Assembly: GCA_905221605.1 (NCBI GenBank)
Contig: CAJNDS010000465.1
Coordinates: forward strand, 56,001 to 120,000
DNA: 64,000 nucleotides
Source of the DNA: Symbiodinium natans
Taxonomy: Eukaryota > Sar > Dinophyceae > Suessiales > Symbiodiniaceae
Direction: 5' to 3'
The notes beneath the pieces were generated by a model that saw nothing but the letters and a program-made list of their open reading frames with translations, searched no databases and had not been told where the DNA came from. Position 1 is the stretch's first letter; each line of letters begins with the position of its first letter. Below are positions 31,646 through 43,029 of the stretch, piece after piece. Made by a program: the position numbers and the translations under genes.

Positions 31646-32497
31646 TCAAAAGCTGTGCTGCAGCTCGAAACCCGCCTGGCCCGCATGGATGGTAGTGCGC
31701 TCAGATTGTAGGCGAAATTGGCTCATGGAGAGATGTCTTGGCACTCAGGCCGTAAAGGGCACCGAGATGGGAATGCCAAAGCAACACAGGCAAGCCGCTG
31801 CACTGCCTTGCGGACATGCTTGTGGAATGCCCGTAAATGGAACTTTTGCACCAGGCAAGCGACTGGGAGGCCCGTTTTCCGTCCATGTACGCCACATGTG
31901 GATTGCGGATTTGTATGGCAGAGGCACCCGTCTCTGAACTTCAGTCCAGCCATGCTTCCCTGGCAGAGGAGCCCCGCATAGTGCATCTCTTTCTGTTTGT
32001 TCAAAGTTGCAGAATCGAAAAGACTCCGAGTTCGCGCGAGTTGCTGCGTGTCTCGCTTCAGGAACTGGCGAGCCACGTGCTGCCACAAGTCTCCACATTG
32101 TCCGATGCCCAAGACCGTTTATGAGTTTTTTTTTAAGTTGTGGTCAGCATCCGCTGCAGGCGCTCTACCCTCACTCAAATTACGAAGTACATTTCCGGCG
32201 AAGCGCCAGAGGAGGACTTACCCTCCGCGAGACTCAGTCGGGTGACACCATTACAGGATGCTGATGAGATGCCACTGCTCCTCACATGGGTTCCCTGATG
32301 AGGACCTCCCCGTCCAATCTGTGAATGCGTTGGACTGGCTGCAGAAGCGTGCTGACCTGAGAGCATCTGAATCTGAGAGCTTGCTCAGCCTGAGACAGTG
32401 TGAAATGCTCAACTTGAACATGCATTGTGCTTACAGCCTTTGTAGCCATATCGCACGAGTACATGCAACATCAGCAAAGTTCCCAAGCACAGCCTGA
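31646..32497 (+). CDS. Helical protein exons, unknown product
   Basis: At least three short + strand exons are likely. About 31646-31710 reads SKAVLQLETRLARMDGSALR. About 32013-32124 follows an AG and reads IEKTPSSRELLRVSLQELAS then HVLPQVSTLSDAQDRL to a stop. About 32195-32293 reads GEAPEEDLPSARLSRVTPLQ then DADEMPLLLTW. A further frame from about 32290 reads EDLPVQSVNALDWLQKRADL to a stop at 32495-32497. The last two are one frame apart with almost no room for an intron, so either an indel or an unusual splice joins them. No domain is recognised. Confidence 0.45.
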
Positions 32498-32542
32498 AAT
32501 CCGCTTGCCCAGGTGTTGGCGATCTGGCCAAGAGCAAAGGAC

Positions 32543-33043
32543 TCACCTTGGAGGCTTGTGAGCATGATATTTAGTACGCCCTTGGTCACCTTTGTAGCTG
32601 CGTGATGAAATGTGCTGATGAAGGAAACCTAAAGAAAAGTTGTCGCTGACCAGGCCCGCCTTCAGTTGCTGGAACAAGCCACCGGCAGCACCGAGGCACC
32701 AACCTCCCAACTCGCCTGCTCCCTTGCTCAGAGCCGTGAACCATGCGGGTGTTTCTCTCTCAGTTGGCTTGTCCGGCAGATCTTCCAGAAAGTCCAAAAC
32801 TTGGAGCAAATCCTGGGCAAGCTCGATGTCGATGCTGTAAATGAGGCCGTCGCTGGAAGCTGCAGGGTACATGTAATGAGCAGCAGGGTGTTCTGTGGGT
32901 TTTTTTTGCATTGAAAGGTACCTCCCCAGCTTATCATTGTCAAAGAAGATCAGGCTGGGAGAGTCCTTAAGATGTGGTGGATCTTTGGCTCGTCTCGTGT
33001 GCAGGAAGTGTTCAAGCAAGACTTGCGGCGTGAGGCCCTGCAC
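32543..33043 (-). CDS. Possible minus-strand exon, unknown product
   Basis: Read on the minus strand this 166-codon frame has natural composition: LLEHFLHTRRAKDPPHLKDS, SLIFFDNDKLGRYLSMQKK, LIYSIDIELAQDLLQVLDFL, then LGGWCLGAAGGLFQQLKAGL. The + strand frames opposite are poorer. The minus frame has a stop just upstream (33044-33046). A TGCAG ending a few bases inside the frame could be an acceptor, so earlier exons may lie to the right. If real, it is the only fairly clear gene here that opposes the prevailing direction. No family is recognised. Confidence 0.4.
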   Translation of the reverse strand: MQGLTPQVLLEHFLHTRRAKDPPHLKDSPSLIFFDNDKLGRYLSMQKKPTEHPAAHYMYPAASSDGLIYSIDIELAQDLLQVLDFLEDLPDKPTERETPAWFTALSKGAGELGGWCLGAAGGLFQQLKAGLVSDNFSLGFLHQHISSRSYKGDQGRTKYHAHKPPR

Positions 33044-33049
33044 TCAAAT

Positions 33050-34430
33050 ATGACATTGTGTAGAGTCCATGTCCATGTAGATCGTAGAAGCACGGTGCGA
33101 TGAAGCCAGAGTTTCAAAAACATGGCTAGGTGCAGGAGCTGAAGGTGCTAGTCGGCTGCATGGAGGCTGAAGCGCGAGGTGGCTTCGGCGTGGCTTCAGC
33201 TTGAGACCCTGCCAGGCATGCGTGCCAAAGGAGACACGGAAAGCGATCCAGCTTTTCAAGCGGGGAGCTGGCGTTTCAGATGAGGAACCGGAGCGCAGCT
33301 TTTCAGCTGCGCGGTGCGTGTGCTTTTTCGTGCTACGCAGCCCATGGCGGTCTGGGGTAGCCTGGAGCAGTCTAGAAGGGGGGGTTCTTCAGCGAGTCCT
33401 TGGGGTCTTGCAGAGGACGGCACATGACACCCAGAGGTGCATGGATGTCGGGAGTCCAGGGGAGCGCCCAAAGCGATTAAAGAGGAAGGCCAGAGGGGCC
33501 TGGTCCCACACTCGAAGGCTCACAGGGCCCGTGGGAGTGTCCAGACAATTCCACGGGGGAGGGGGTGGGGTGAGGGGCAGTCCATGAAGTCTCTTCAGGA
33601 TGCACATGATCTTTGGGGTGCTTAGAGTATCGGGGACAACAGGGAATCCCATAAGTTTATAAGGGACCGCCTGCCTCTTGATTCGCCCTACCAACACGTC
33701 AGCTGGCGCCTCAAAGCAGTGGTGCACAGCGGTGTGTGGGGCACAGGCAAGAGCGCACAGGAACGCACAGCGAGGTATGGCAGCAAGGTCCAGGGGGTCC
33801 ATACAAAGCACAGTTGGGGGGGGCTCATATAGGCATACAGCATACAGAGCCCGAGGCGCCCAGCTTCCGGCCTGAAAAAGACCGGCCCCTATGGTCGCAC
33901 CCACTCGGCTCCTGGTGCACCGTCTAGGCGGGATACCCATTCCAGGCAAAAACAACCCAAAAGCAAACCAAAACGAGCCAGCCCAGGTCTGGCTGCGCAG
34001 CAGCTTCAGGGTCTCTCCACTCCCTGCTTCCATGCTGCCAAGTGCGCCAGACCTCGAAGACCACGTTGATGCTTGGGGCCTCTCCCCGGAGGCTGTTGAG
34101 CTCCGCAGCATACATGACGCGCCGGGAAGAGCTCTGACAGGACCAACCCGGCTGCCAGCCTCCGCCGCTCATCCTCGTCCAACATCGTGGCGCAGTGCTC
34201 GTAGCTGCGCCATGCGACGGCAGGGCCTGCCTGAGGGTCGGCCACCACCACGGCTTCGCCTGGTGCAGTCTTGGTCCACACCACACGGTGCAAAGGAGCA
34301 GCAGCGCCAAAAGGGGCACGTCCGTGATAGGCTCCGGAGCAAGGATGTTGGGAGGCGGAATGAGGCGGAGCAGGGGGTGGTGGGTACCTGAGGAACTCCT
34401 ACAGCCCAAGGGGCGGCTTCAGACACGGGA
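33050..34430. other. Ambiguous stretch with dispersed repeat
   Basis: Long open frames overlap on both strands (33389-34111 and 33924-34409 on -, 33891-34391 on +), and I cannot choose between them. The segment near 33925-33960 on the minus strand encodes LFLPGMGIPPRR. It resembles LFLPKMGTPPRR encoded on the minus strand near 42905-42945, so part of this stretch is probably a dispersed repeat. Confidence 0.35.
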
Positions 34431-34442
34431 TATGGGTTGCAG

Positions 34443-34883
34443 GAGTTCATCACCGCTGGCGGCCTCAAACTCCATGCTGACGTGGAGTCCCTTCGGGAGG
34501 CCATCGGAATGTCCGCACAGTCTTGTGCCGTTACGACATCCCAATGTTCATCAATGTCAATGTGTTAACAGCCTCTATCTATCTGTCTCTCTGACACGTT
34601 TCCTTTGCATCCCTTCTTTCCACGCGGTCTCACAGACACCACGTTGACTTTATTGCTTCGCCTTCCACCAGATGTCCCAGGAGTTGCAGACGCGGCTGGC
34701 GGACTTGGAGACCAACACTGCTTCTCGGAGAAGATGGCAGGGAGTCCGTGCCATCAAAACATGTACTGCGGAAAGCCGCAGAATGCCGAGGCCCAGCAGC
34801 ATGACAACTTGAACTCCATGGTACAGGAATTGGAGACGAAACAGGCAGCGCTGATCGAGCGAATGTCAAAACAGACCAAATAA
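34443..34883 (+). CDS. Helical protein, C-terminal exons
   Basis: Exon at 34443-about 34525 follows TTGCAG and reads EFITAGGLKLHADVESLREA then IGMSAQ. The next exon begins at 34672 after CCAG and reads MSQELQTRLADLETNTASRR. A third frame from about 34775 reads NAEAQQHDNLNSMVQELETK then QAALIERMSKQTK with TAA at 34881-34883. The last two are coiled coil. The three frames differ, as expected for introns. The protein is unidentified. Confidence 0.5.
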
Positions 34884-35760
34884 TTTTTGCAGCTCCAGCG
34901 CAGGACAAGCTTCACAGCGTCTTCAGGAAGCGCTTTGCAAGCGAGGAGGCACACATTCCTGTAACACACCATGCTCCTCCACCCTGAGCGTTGAGTGGTC
35001 CAAGGTCCCCACAAGCGGTGATGCCTTCGTCGTGCCCCAGGGTTGGACGCATCCGTCGCAGAGCAAGGGATAAGCGAAGTGCGGTCGTGGTTGTGTTTGC
35101 GATCTCGCCACCATGTCAAACCAGAGGCAAAACTATCGGCCTTGGTGTGTTTCACTCCGCGTTTCACGAAGGCCTCACGCTTGTGGACCGCTCAAAAGGA
35201 GGCGTCGCTGCGCTGCCGTTCCGGCACTAGCTGCCACGAGCTCACTAGGTGCTCGGAAGATTGTTGAAGGACTCAGGCCGAAAGTTGTTGCCATGTCCCC
35301 ATGGTCATGCGTGCCGAAACCGCTCACATGGCCAGATAGTAACGACACGACGAGTGGCCAAGACGTCACCACTTCAACCAACCGATCTGAGTTGCACAAG
35401 ACGTTTACGAGCTTGGGTGATGTTGAAGGCCGTGTTTGTGGGCTTGGTTGAATGTTGGCTACCCGTTGACCACTTCCTGAGGCGCTAGGTGGGACCCTGG
35501 GCACCCTGCTTGACGTGAGATGCAAACCGGCGAAGCCAAATACTCCGCAACATCCATTCCGTTCCGTAATCTGGGTCGGGGTTGTCCCAACTGCTCATGC
35601 AAGCCGCAGCGATGAGTTACATTGAGCACAGTCCTGTTCGCACTCCAGCGCCCATTGTTGCAGTTGTACAGCAACAACTTGATACTTGTAGTCTAGGTAA
35701 TCCGCTCGGCTTTGTTGTTGACTCTGCGTGTTGGGCCTCTTAGTTGCTGCGCTGATGGCC
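34884..35760. other. No recognisable gene
   Basis: Several overlapping frames (for example 35113-35451 on +) lack motifs and composition support. Nothing is called. Confidence 0.35.
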
Positions 35761-35770
35761 CCGTCTGCCT

Positions 35771-36518
35771 TTGAAGATCTTTGTCGCCAACGAGATGTCG
35801 CTGGGACAGAACAGACGTGGCTTTATGTTCAGTTGCGGTCTTGTTCAGCTACGAGAGCTCGAGCAAGTCGAGTGTAAGGTCAAACCTGACGCAGCGCCCC
35901 TAGTGATCCCAGTGACGAGATCATCAGTGGAGCACATCATGCCGTACTTTCGCGCTGAGGACTGGCGCGCCAAGCTGGTCATGCCAATTAGTGCAGATAA
36001 GAGCTTACAAGAAATGACGGACGCTGAGATCGAGGAGCACAACAGGAAAGTGCAAGAGACTTTGACGCAGAGAGTTTGTGGTGGCTCAAGGGTCCAGCTG
36101 CCACCTCGGGCCGAGAAGCAGTGAGAAGCTGTCTCTCTCATTGTTGTCACATGTTGTAACACTTCTTCTGTATCCAACGCTTTCTCGTCTTTCTTGCATG
36201 TCTTTTGCCATCTCTTCAAAATTTCTGCTGTCAATGTTTGATAGTTTTGACGTTGCCTGTTTTTTCTGCATGTCCATTGCGTCGCATCGATTTTGGCAAC
36301 ATCTAGCTGTATTCAGAGTGCTCCATCTGATTTTACAAACTTCATGTGTGCCCATAGCCCGTTGAGGGCATCTGGACGGCCCACTTTCTGGTCAACATGC
36401 CCAGGAGAGAATGCAGGAAGTCAGAAAGGACCGCGCTTTGCTGGCTCTGGAAAAGGCGCAGGAGACGATGCGACATGCGACGTGCGATGTGTTCCGTGCA
36501 GCTACAGTTCTGCTGTAG
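35771..36518 (+). CDS. Possible coiled-coil protein exons
   Basis: The frame at 35771-36124 reads KIFVANEMSLGQ, then VIPVTRSSVEHIMPYFRAED, then MTDAEIEEHNRKVQETL. A short frame at 36396-36518 reads AQERMQEVRKDRALLALEKA then QETMRHATCDVFRAA to a stop. The second is strongly helical with charged heptads and is too short for usual ORF filters. They may be successive exons of one gene. No known domain. Confidence 0.45.
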
Positions 36519-36645
36519 CTGTCTTTGCTTGGTCATGCTTGGCATTTCCCTTATAGGATGGAAGACTCGAGCGCAAAGCGATGAAGGCGGAGTGTGGGGG
36601 GTTCACTAAACAGAGCGGATTCCGCGGAGCGCGCCTGCTTCGTCC

Positions 36646-37270
36646 GTGCAGAGGCCTGGAGCCAGCACGCAAAGGAGCAAACCAAGATTCCAGCTGCGCA
36701 GGTTCGCAGACAAAGAGTTGATTCTCAGAATTTGCTCAGCATCCGTACTCTCTAGCGAAACAGTCTCCCGAGTCGGAGTACTTCCAGTATGTCAGAATGT
36801 GACGCATCAAGGGTCGGCTTTGGAGCAGGATGAGACAGAGCAAAAAGCATTGAAAGGAGAGATTCACAGCTCTTTACACATCCATTACAGGAGGTACTTC
36901 ATAGACTGTCTTGCAAGTTGTAACCTTTCGAGTCGAGGATTATCGCCCCACCTCGCCGCGGCTTCTCTTCAGGTGCCTGAGATGATGGAGTCCCTGGCTT
37001 TCGAACTGTCCAGCAACGAGGTGCGATCGTGTCTTGGGCTCTGCCATTTGAGTACAGTTGGTTGCTGCTTCCAGGCTCACTTCTTGCTGGGCATTCTCGG
37101 GGCCACCCAGGCGCCCTGTGCCCCCCAAGCTCACGGGCTTATGGCTTTGCAGCCTTGACAAGGGCTCGGACGTTAACCTGGAGCACGAGGTTTCTCAAAA
37201 CGATTGGCCTGTGGACCCAGTAAAGCAGGCGAGCCTTTGGGAGGCGACGAGCTGTATTGCACGCTCAGGC
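36646..37270 (+). CDS. Possible exons, unknown product
   Basis: The segment at about 36968-37060 reads VPEMMESLAFELSSNEVRSC, and the segment at about 37157-37270 reads LDKGSDVNLEHEVSQNDWPV then DPVKQASLWEATSC in another frame. Both look coding but carry no motif. They could belong to the gene starting at 35.8 kb. Confidence 0.35.
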
Positions 37271-37841
37271 TCTGGCTGGTTGGGGAATGTCAAATCCTCA
37301 AGGCCCGCCCTGCTCGTGGTCAGCGGCTTGTGGGGAGGGGCCTACGTACATGTTCTAGCTTGAACCTTACTCCGTGAGATGTTATGCATCCTGGTTTCAG
37401 GGATCAGGATTTCAAACCCCTAAGCCTTGTGAATACGTGGGGTTTCATCAAGTTCTAGGACACAGGAAAAATCCTCAGAGCCACCCACACCCGGCTTTAG
37501 GAGGTTAGAGTTTCAGGACTCCTAGAGGACTTGGGCCGCAACATGATAGGAGTGGGCACCGGCTGTTGCATGCAGGCTGGCACACTTGAAGACCTGACCT
37601 TCTTTTCTTGTAGATGAGCTTCGAACCGTTATTGCAGACTTTGATTTGATAAGCTCGGCGGTCTGTGCACAGCGATGGCAAATGTGCACAGTCCGGGACA
37701 CTTCCCCCTTGTTCCGACTTCCAGAGGTTAGGAGAGGAGTGTTGCAGGGTGCGTCAAAGTGGAAGAGATAATCCAATGGACAACATGTCACGTGGCTTTA
37801 GATGTGCCCACGCGCCCTGTTCCTGCAACAGATTCCCGTAG

Positions 37842-38084
37842 CGGCGTGAGGAGTCTTACAAGTTCTTCTTCCGCAGAGAGGACGCGCACGGCAATGAGCT
37901 TGGCGTATCCCTTTACGCATCCTGTGCACACCCTGAGCAGTCGCAGGAGTGGGAAGTGCAGTACACTGATCAATTGCGAAAGCTGACTCTCAAGGTCCTG
38001 CCATGTCCTGCCATGTCCTGCCTCTTCCGCCCTACCTCGATTCAACCTCCAGCCAGGACCTGTGGACAACGAAAGGACATCTAA
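37842..38084 (+). CDS. Exon of unknown protein, 80 codons
   Basis: The frame opens right after CCCGTAG (acceptor AG at 37840-37841) and reads RREESYKFFFRREDAHGNEL, then GVSLYASCAHPEQSQEWEVQ, then YTDQLRKLTLKVLPCP. It stays open to TAA at 38082-38084. It has no ATG near its start, so start-codon-based callers miss it. Composition is far more protein-like than the overlapping minus frame. The short tandem GTCCTGCCAT repeat near 37995-38020 may mark the exon end. No family recognised. Confidence 0.5.
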   Translation, partial: RREESYKFFFRREDAHGNELGVSLYASCAHPEQSQEWEVQYTDQLRKLTLKVLPCPAMSCLFRPTSIQPPARTCGQRKDI

Positions 38085-38229
38085 GCCAAGGCCGTACTTG
38101 AAGGGTAAAATGTGTGTAAGCTGCAAGCGTGGTAAAAGGGGTTGTGAGAGGGGTTGTGACACTTGATGTGCTGTCCCCTTGCCGGAAGACTTCAGGAACC
38201 CACAACATCGGATGGTGGTGGACAACTGG

Positions 38230-38622
38230 GGAGAAGGTTGGCTCTGCCCCGCATTCTTTTCGTCGGCACTCTTGTAGCTGACAGCGACAAGGCGGACCAG
38301 GCCAGCGTGCTGCAGAAATTCGTCAGGGGCTTAAACTACCCAAGCTTGTGCAGCGAAGCCCGCAGTTCCGATCTTACTGTAGTACTGTAGGCCTGGGGGG
38401 CGCAGCGCGGCGCCCAGCAAAAGCCATCAAGAACCGCAGCGCGATGTGCGAAAGCGCCGGCGGAGCTTCAGGCCGGAGGTGGACGAGGAACTGCTGGGGA
38501 AGATGGAGCTCATGATCGGCCCTCGACTGAAGGCGTCACTTACAGGGATTTACAGGGGTAATTCTGGAATCCTGGAACTAATGCGCACGCAGCTTGCACA
38601 TGTGGGGAGGGGTCGGAGTTGA
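38230..38622 (+). CDS. Exons of unknown protein
   Basis: The segment at about 38250-38388 reads LVADSDKADQASVLQKFVRG then LNYPSLCSEARSS. A second frame, open from 38383 to TGA at 38620-38622, reads RDVRKRRRSFRPEVDEELLG then KMELMIGPRLKASLTGIYRG. Both look coding; the second has a very basic start. They may continue the 37.8 kb exon. No domain is recognised. Confidence 0.45.
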
Positions 38623-38777
38623 CCCATCAGCATAGTCTCACTGCATTCCACTGACCTGAAGCTTTCTGATCATGTACTCTTTTGTTGATATGAGCATTTG
38701 ATGCTAGCTCCAGATGCTAGCAGCAGTGCAGTATATCATAACAACATCATTTACCGAAGCAGATACGCCGCAGCCGC

Positions 38778-38778
38778 C

Positions 38779-38830
<52 letters not shown>

Positions 38831-38912
38831 CAGGAGCAGGAGAAGGAGCAGCAGGAGCAGGAGCAGCAGGAGCAGGAGCAGCAGGAGCAGGAGCAGGAGC
38901 AGGCGAAAGCAA
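38778..38912. repeat. CAG repeat passing into CAGGAG/GGAGCA repeat
   Basis: Sixteen pure CAG units at 38780-38827, then interrupted GAGCAG hexamers to about 38910. In one + frame this gives polyglutamine followed by a QE repeat. There is no other evidence that it is translated. Confidence 0.95.
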
Positions 38913-41170
38913 CCCCAAGTGCATGGATTCATTCATTGTTCATTCACAGCCACTTATTCGTTTCAGCATTCGTTCATGTAGTCAAGTTTTTTCAGGATGT
39001 TGCGGAGGACGTAGTCCAAGTATTCGGGTGAAAAGTAGAATGAAGGCTAGAAAGTAGGATAGCTCGTGGATTTGAAGAGCGGTCTCGGAGCTTGCTAGAA
39101 AGACGATTCGCTGTACAAGTCTTATGCTGTCATGTTTGTTTTTTTGCGTGGTCCGCTGCGTGGCTGTATGGTGTGTGATGCCCCCAGTGCCCTCCAGGAC
39201 ACAGAGGGCGTGCAGCAGTCCGCGGAGTGACTCCTGCTTCCACAGGGAAAAGATGATGCTCCTGTCGAGCCACGTCTTGGACCGTCTGTCCAGTTATGTC
39301 ATCCTGCTTTCTTGACCTTCCAGCTGGACTTCGACAGAGTAAGCTGCCACACTGTGGCCGCAGCATTGGGAAAGTGTTGTCAAGGGAGGCTTGGAGGTGC
39401 TTATCTAGGGAGGCTCAGTTCCAGCTCGGCTAGAGGGTTCTCTGTCCAATGCGCATGCCACGCGTGACTTTTTTAGAGTTTCGTGGGTTAGGAAAGTTGC
39501 AGTCTATCTCAAAGCTGTGATGCTTCAAGGTTGAGGCCAGGGCCGTCTACACGCACGTTCCCTTGCGTATGTTGTGAGTCAGTCAGCCAGCTGTGCTACT
39601 CATTGCAGCACGATCCTAGACTGTTGCTTTGTCAGCCTTCCTTCGGAGCAAGCCCCACGCTTTGAGACAAGCCAGAGTCAGGCCGTAATCAAGCTGTAGT
39701 CATGGGATAGGTTGAGTAGGCACATGTAGGTAAGGAGGATCGTCCGTTTTGCGACTTAGTGTTTTCGAGCATGGAGCTGCACGTGACGACAGTCATCGGT
39801 CTGCTCGGATCTTAGCTTCAAGTTACAGGACACTGCTTGAAAGTTGCTTGCAGAGCGCTTCCCAAAATAGGCAGACAGCTTTGCTGGTTTTCCTGCAGTT
39901 TGGGGAGAAGGCGGGCTGGGGTGCATGGATGGTGCACGGATGCAAGGAGTCATGCAGAGCCATGCGGAGCCATGTGGTTTCACCCAGAGGCATTGCCCTC
40001 ACTCTTCGCAGCTCGCAAGGCTCTTTTGGCCGAGCGTTCAGCGTGGAGCTTCGTGCTAGCTGTGCGCGGCGTGCGTGGGCCTGTGGGCATGTGGCGGACG
40101 GTGTGGATGGCAGGCCTGCCATGCGGGCAGCGGCGCGCTGATGCTCTTCCTCGACTCACGAGATCCGCTGGCAAGGCCATGCCTGACTTTGGTGGCTTGC
40201 GCGCTTTTCGCTGATTTCCCTGGGGCTTAGTCTGGGCAGTTGTGATCTCTTGCTGCACTTGCTTTCCAGGGCCTATGTGTATCTTGTTGTGGTCACATCG
40301 TTGACCATGACCTGGCGCCTGGTCAAATGGGCCTAAGCCTCGGACAAGGCTCAGCTTCTGGTCAACTGTCTGCCCCCGGCTAGGACTTTTCTTCATTCCA
40401 TGCTTGATGAAGTTCATTTGGGTTTGCAGGCTTCTGTCGGCCTTGTTCCCTCCCTCCCTCCTTCAGTCCCTCACCACCATGATTCATACTGGTCTATCAT
40501 GACGCTTTAGTGTGTGTCGCAACGGCCTCGCGATCAACCGGCTTTGCGCATGGCTTAGGCTCCGGCTTTCCGGTTTGGCGCAGATTACGACGTAGGCCCC
40601 CGTTGCAGTGGCAGTCGGGGTGCTTTTTGAGGGGCAGAACTCTGTGTTCATGCTCGGTCACGAAGAGTAATTGCACCCGAGTCCAAACCAGAAACTCGAG
40701 AATCTAAGGCTGCAAAAAAGAACATTGCTAGACCCTGAGACCGGATAAGAAACCCGAGCCCCGATTTGTCCCAAGCCCAAAATGCATCAACTCACCGAAG
40801 TAGGGTCTGAGGCTTGGTGTTGGGAATCTGAGGGAATCTGAGGGATATGGAAAGTTGGGGGGGAGTATGAAAGACGGAAGCGACAGGTATCACCGTGTAC
40901 CTGTTGATCGTGGCGATGTGGTAGTTGCCTTGGTGCTCCCCGGGGTCTCCAACGGAAAGCCTGCAAAGCCCCAGGTTCCACATGCAGCAGCCAGTCCAAG
41001 CTTTGGCGCCTTTGTTCTTTGCTGACCCTGCTTGACCCTGAGCTTTGCCTTTGTTGAAATTGCCGAAACTGCCACATCGAAAAAGGGTGTTGTGTCTCAT
41101 TGAGGCTGGTGCGATAGTTGGAAAGTTCTGCTCAGAACGAGGCCGTTGGAATGTTGTGCCTGCATTGAGG
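38913..41170. other. Gene-poor stretch
   Basis: No recognisable exon. Frames at 39749-40214 overlap on both strands, with no motif. Nothing is called. Confidence 0.35.
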
Positions 41171-41227
41171 AAAGGTGGCTGTCATGTGTGAGGTTTTAAT
41201 CGCGAGTGGTATCAGAACAAGACCATC

Positions 41228-41671
41228 ATGGGGACCGGGGGAGGGCATCGCTTTGCTCGGCGCTTGTGGCAGCCTTGCAGCGTGTTCCGCGAGGACTCTG
41301 GCCGTGCTGGTCGTGGCTTACTTCAGGCTCTCACTGATGCCGGATGTGCTGCAGCCAACGTATCCAACGCTGTGAGTGAGCTTTCTGCAGTCTGGATGCG
41401 CCGGTCTTCCTCCCGCGGGCCTGGGGCACGTCGGAGAATGCCTTCAATGGGATCGATTGGTCCATGCCGGGCAGCGTCTGAGGCCACCCTGGCGGTGCTT
41501 TGTGCGCTTGCCGAGGCGTTTGGTGGCCTGCGGCCTCAGATTTGTTGCGCTCTGCTTGCTCCTGTGCCACTGTGCCACCACCTGTATCTAGCAGGGCTGA
41601 GCACCTTGAAGTTTGATTTCCCTTTCTCGCCTGGCTGCTCATGGGAAGTTGCAAGGGGTTCTGGAACATGA
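41228..41671 (+). CDS. Weak coding candidate
   Basis: The + frame includes VFREDSGRAGRGLLQALTDA then GCAAANVSNAVSELSAVWMR, and later ATLAVLCALAEAFGGL. Helical character is suggestive, but there is no motif and the minus frame is open too. Confidence 0.25.
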   Translation: MGTGGGHRFARRLWQPCSVFREDSGRAGRGLLQALTDAGCAAANVSNAVSELSAVWMRRSSSRGPGARRRMPSMGSIGPCRAASEATLAVLCALAEAFGGLRPQICCALLAPVPLCHHLYLAGLSTLKFDFPFSPGCSWEVARGSGT

Positions 41672-41748
41672 GCTGCAAATACATTTTCAGCCAAAGAAAG
41701 TTGCTGCTCCCGACATGCGTTGCAATTGGCATAAAAGTGAAATGGCAT

Positions 41749-41851
<103 letters not shown>

Positions 41852-42195
41852 GTAACGTTGAATTTCGTCTGCTTGACGTGCGGTCGACGAGCTGACTGGC
41901 ACCATGCCACACACTGGTCACTTCGTGCACTTCTGTCAGTCTGTGCGCCTCCACTCTAGTGCGAAACTTTCAGGCAAGACATTCGACAACGCCATCATTG
42001 CCATCCCTGTGTTGGGTGGCTGGGCCTGCCTGGCATGCTCGATACCTGAGGCTGAGGACAGCAAGCAAAAACTCAAGCCATTATGTAAAGCACTACTTAA
42101 TTTTAACGCTGCGCGACCCGCCTCGGCCCGGCCCAGCGCATCCGCGTGAGCATGGTGATTCCGCAGCGCCCAAGTTGCTGGGCCCCAAGCAATAA

Positions 42196-42480
42196 GGGTT
42201 GGGTTTAGGGTTTAGGGTTTAGGGTTCCGGGTTTATGGTTTATGGTTTGGGGTTTAGGGTTGAGGGTTAGTTTAGGATTGAGGGCTTAGGGCTCAAGGTC
42301 CACGCTTTGGGGTTTAGGGTTTTTTGGGTGTGGGGTTCAAGAATCGTAGGGTGGAGCCAGCCCATCAGGGGTAGGGGGGGGCGGGGGGGGAAGGGGGGGG
42401 CAGGGGGAGGGTGGGGGAGGGGGTTTGTTGAAGGTTTGAGGGTTGAGTGCTTCGGTTAAGGTTTAGGGTTTCGGTTCAAG
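42196..42480. repeat. Interstitial telomere-like array (TTTAGGG type)
   Basis: GGGTTTAGGGTTTAGGG and degenerate relatives (GGGTTTATGG, GGGTTGAGGG, GGGCTTAGGG) run from 42196 to about 42330 and resume at 42427-42480, split by a G-rich segment with few other bases at 42370-42423. TTTAGGG is the telomere unit of plants and of dinoflagellates examined. All units have the G-rich strand on +. Confidence 0.9.
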
Positions 42481-42539
42481 CTTAGATTCTTCGGCTCGTG
42501 TAATGCATCCCAGGCGTGCTCACAGCAGTTGAGCCTCAC

Positions 42540-42848
42540 CAATGTTCTGTAGTGGTTTTGGGAAGGGGAGGGGGTTTTGGGGGGAGGGGGGGGTGGGGGG
42601 GGGGAGGGAGGGGGGGGGGGGGGAGGGGGGGGGGGGGGGGCGGGGGGGGGGGGGGAGGGGGGGGGGGGAGGAGGGGGGGGGGGGGGGAGGGGGGCGGGGG
42701 GGGGGGGGGGGAGGGGGGGGGCGGGGGGGGGGGGGGGGAGGGGGGGGCGGGGGGGGGGGGGGGGGGGAGGGGGGGGGGGGAGGGGGGCAGGGGGGGGCGT
42801 GGGGGGGGGCGGGGGGGGGGGAGGGGGGGGGCGGAGGGTGTGAGGGGA
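42540..42848. repeat. About 300-bp G-tract on the + strand
   Basis: Long G homopolymer runs are broken only by single A, C or T bases, with almost no other sequence. The strand asymmetry is extreme. Open frames across it (poly-Gly on +, poly-Pro on -) are artefacts. The DNA should readily form G-quadruplexes, and read errors are likely here. Confidence 0.95.
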
Positions 42849-43029
42849 AAAAGGGGGGCCTATGCAGCCTGCCTCTGGTCCTGGCGAACCATCCGCTGGC
42901 GGCCCCTGCTCTCCTGGGGGGGGTACCCATTTTTGGCAAAAAAAGGGGTAGGGGTGCCTGTTCTGACAACCGACACACCTTCGGCCCGCGGCCTCGGCGG
43001 ATATCTCAGACTCAGTTGTTGCAGTGAAG

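Noticed and set aside
38714-39031. Polyglutamine protein
   Set aside because: The only support is the CAG microsatellite; the flanks have no coding character.
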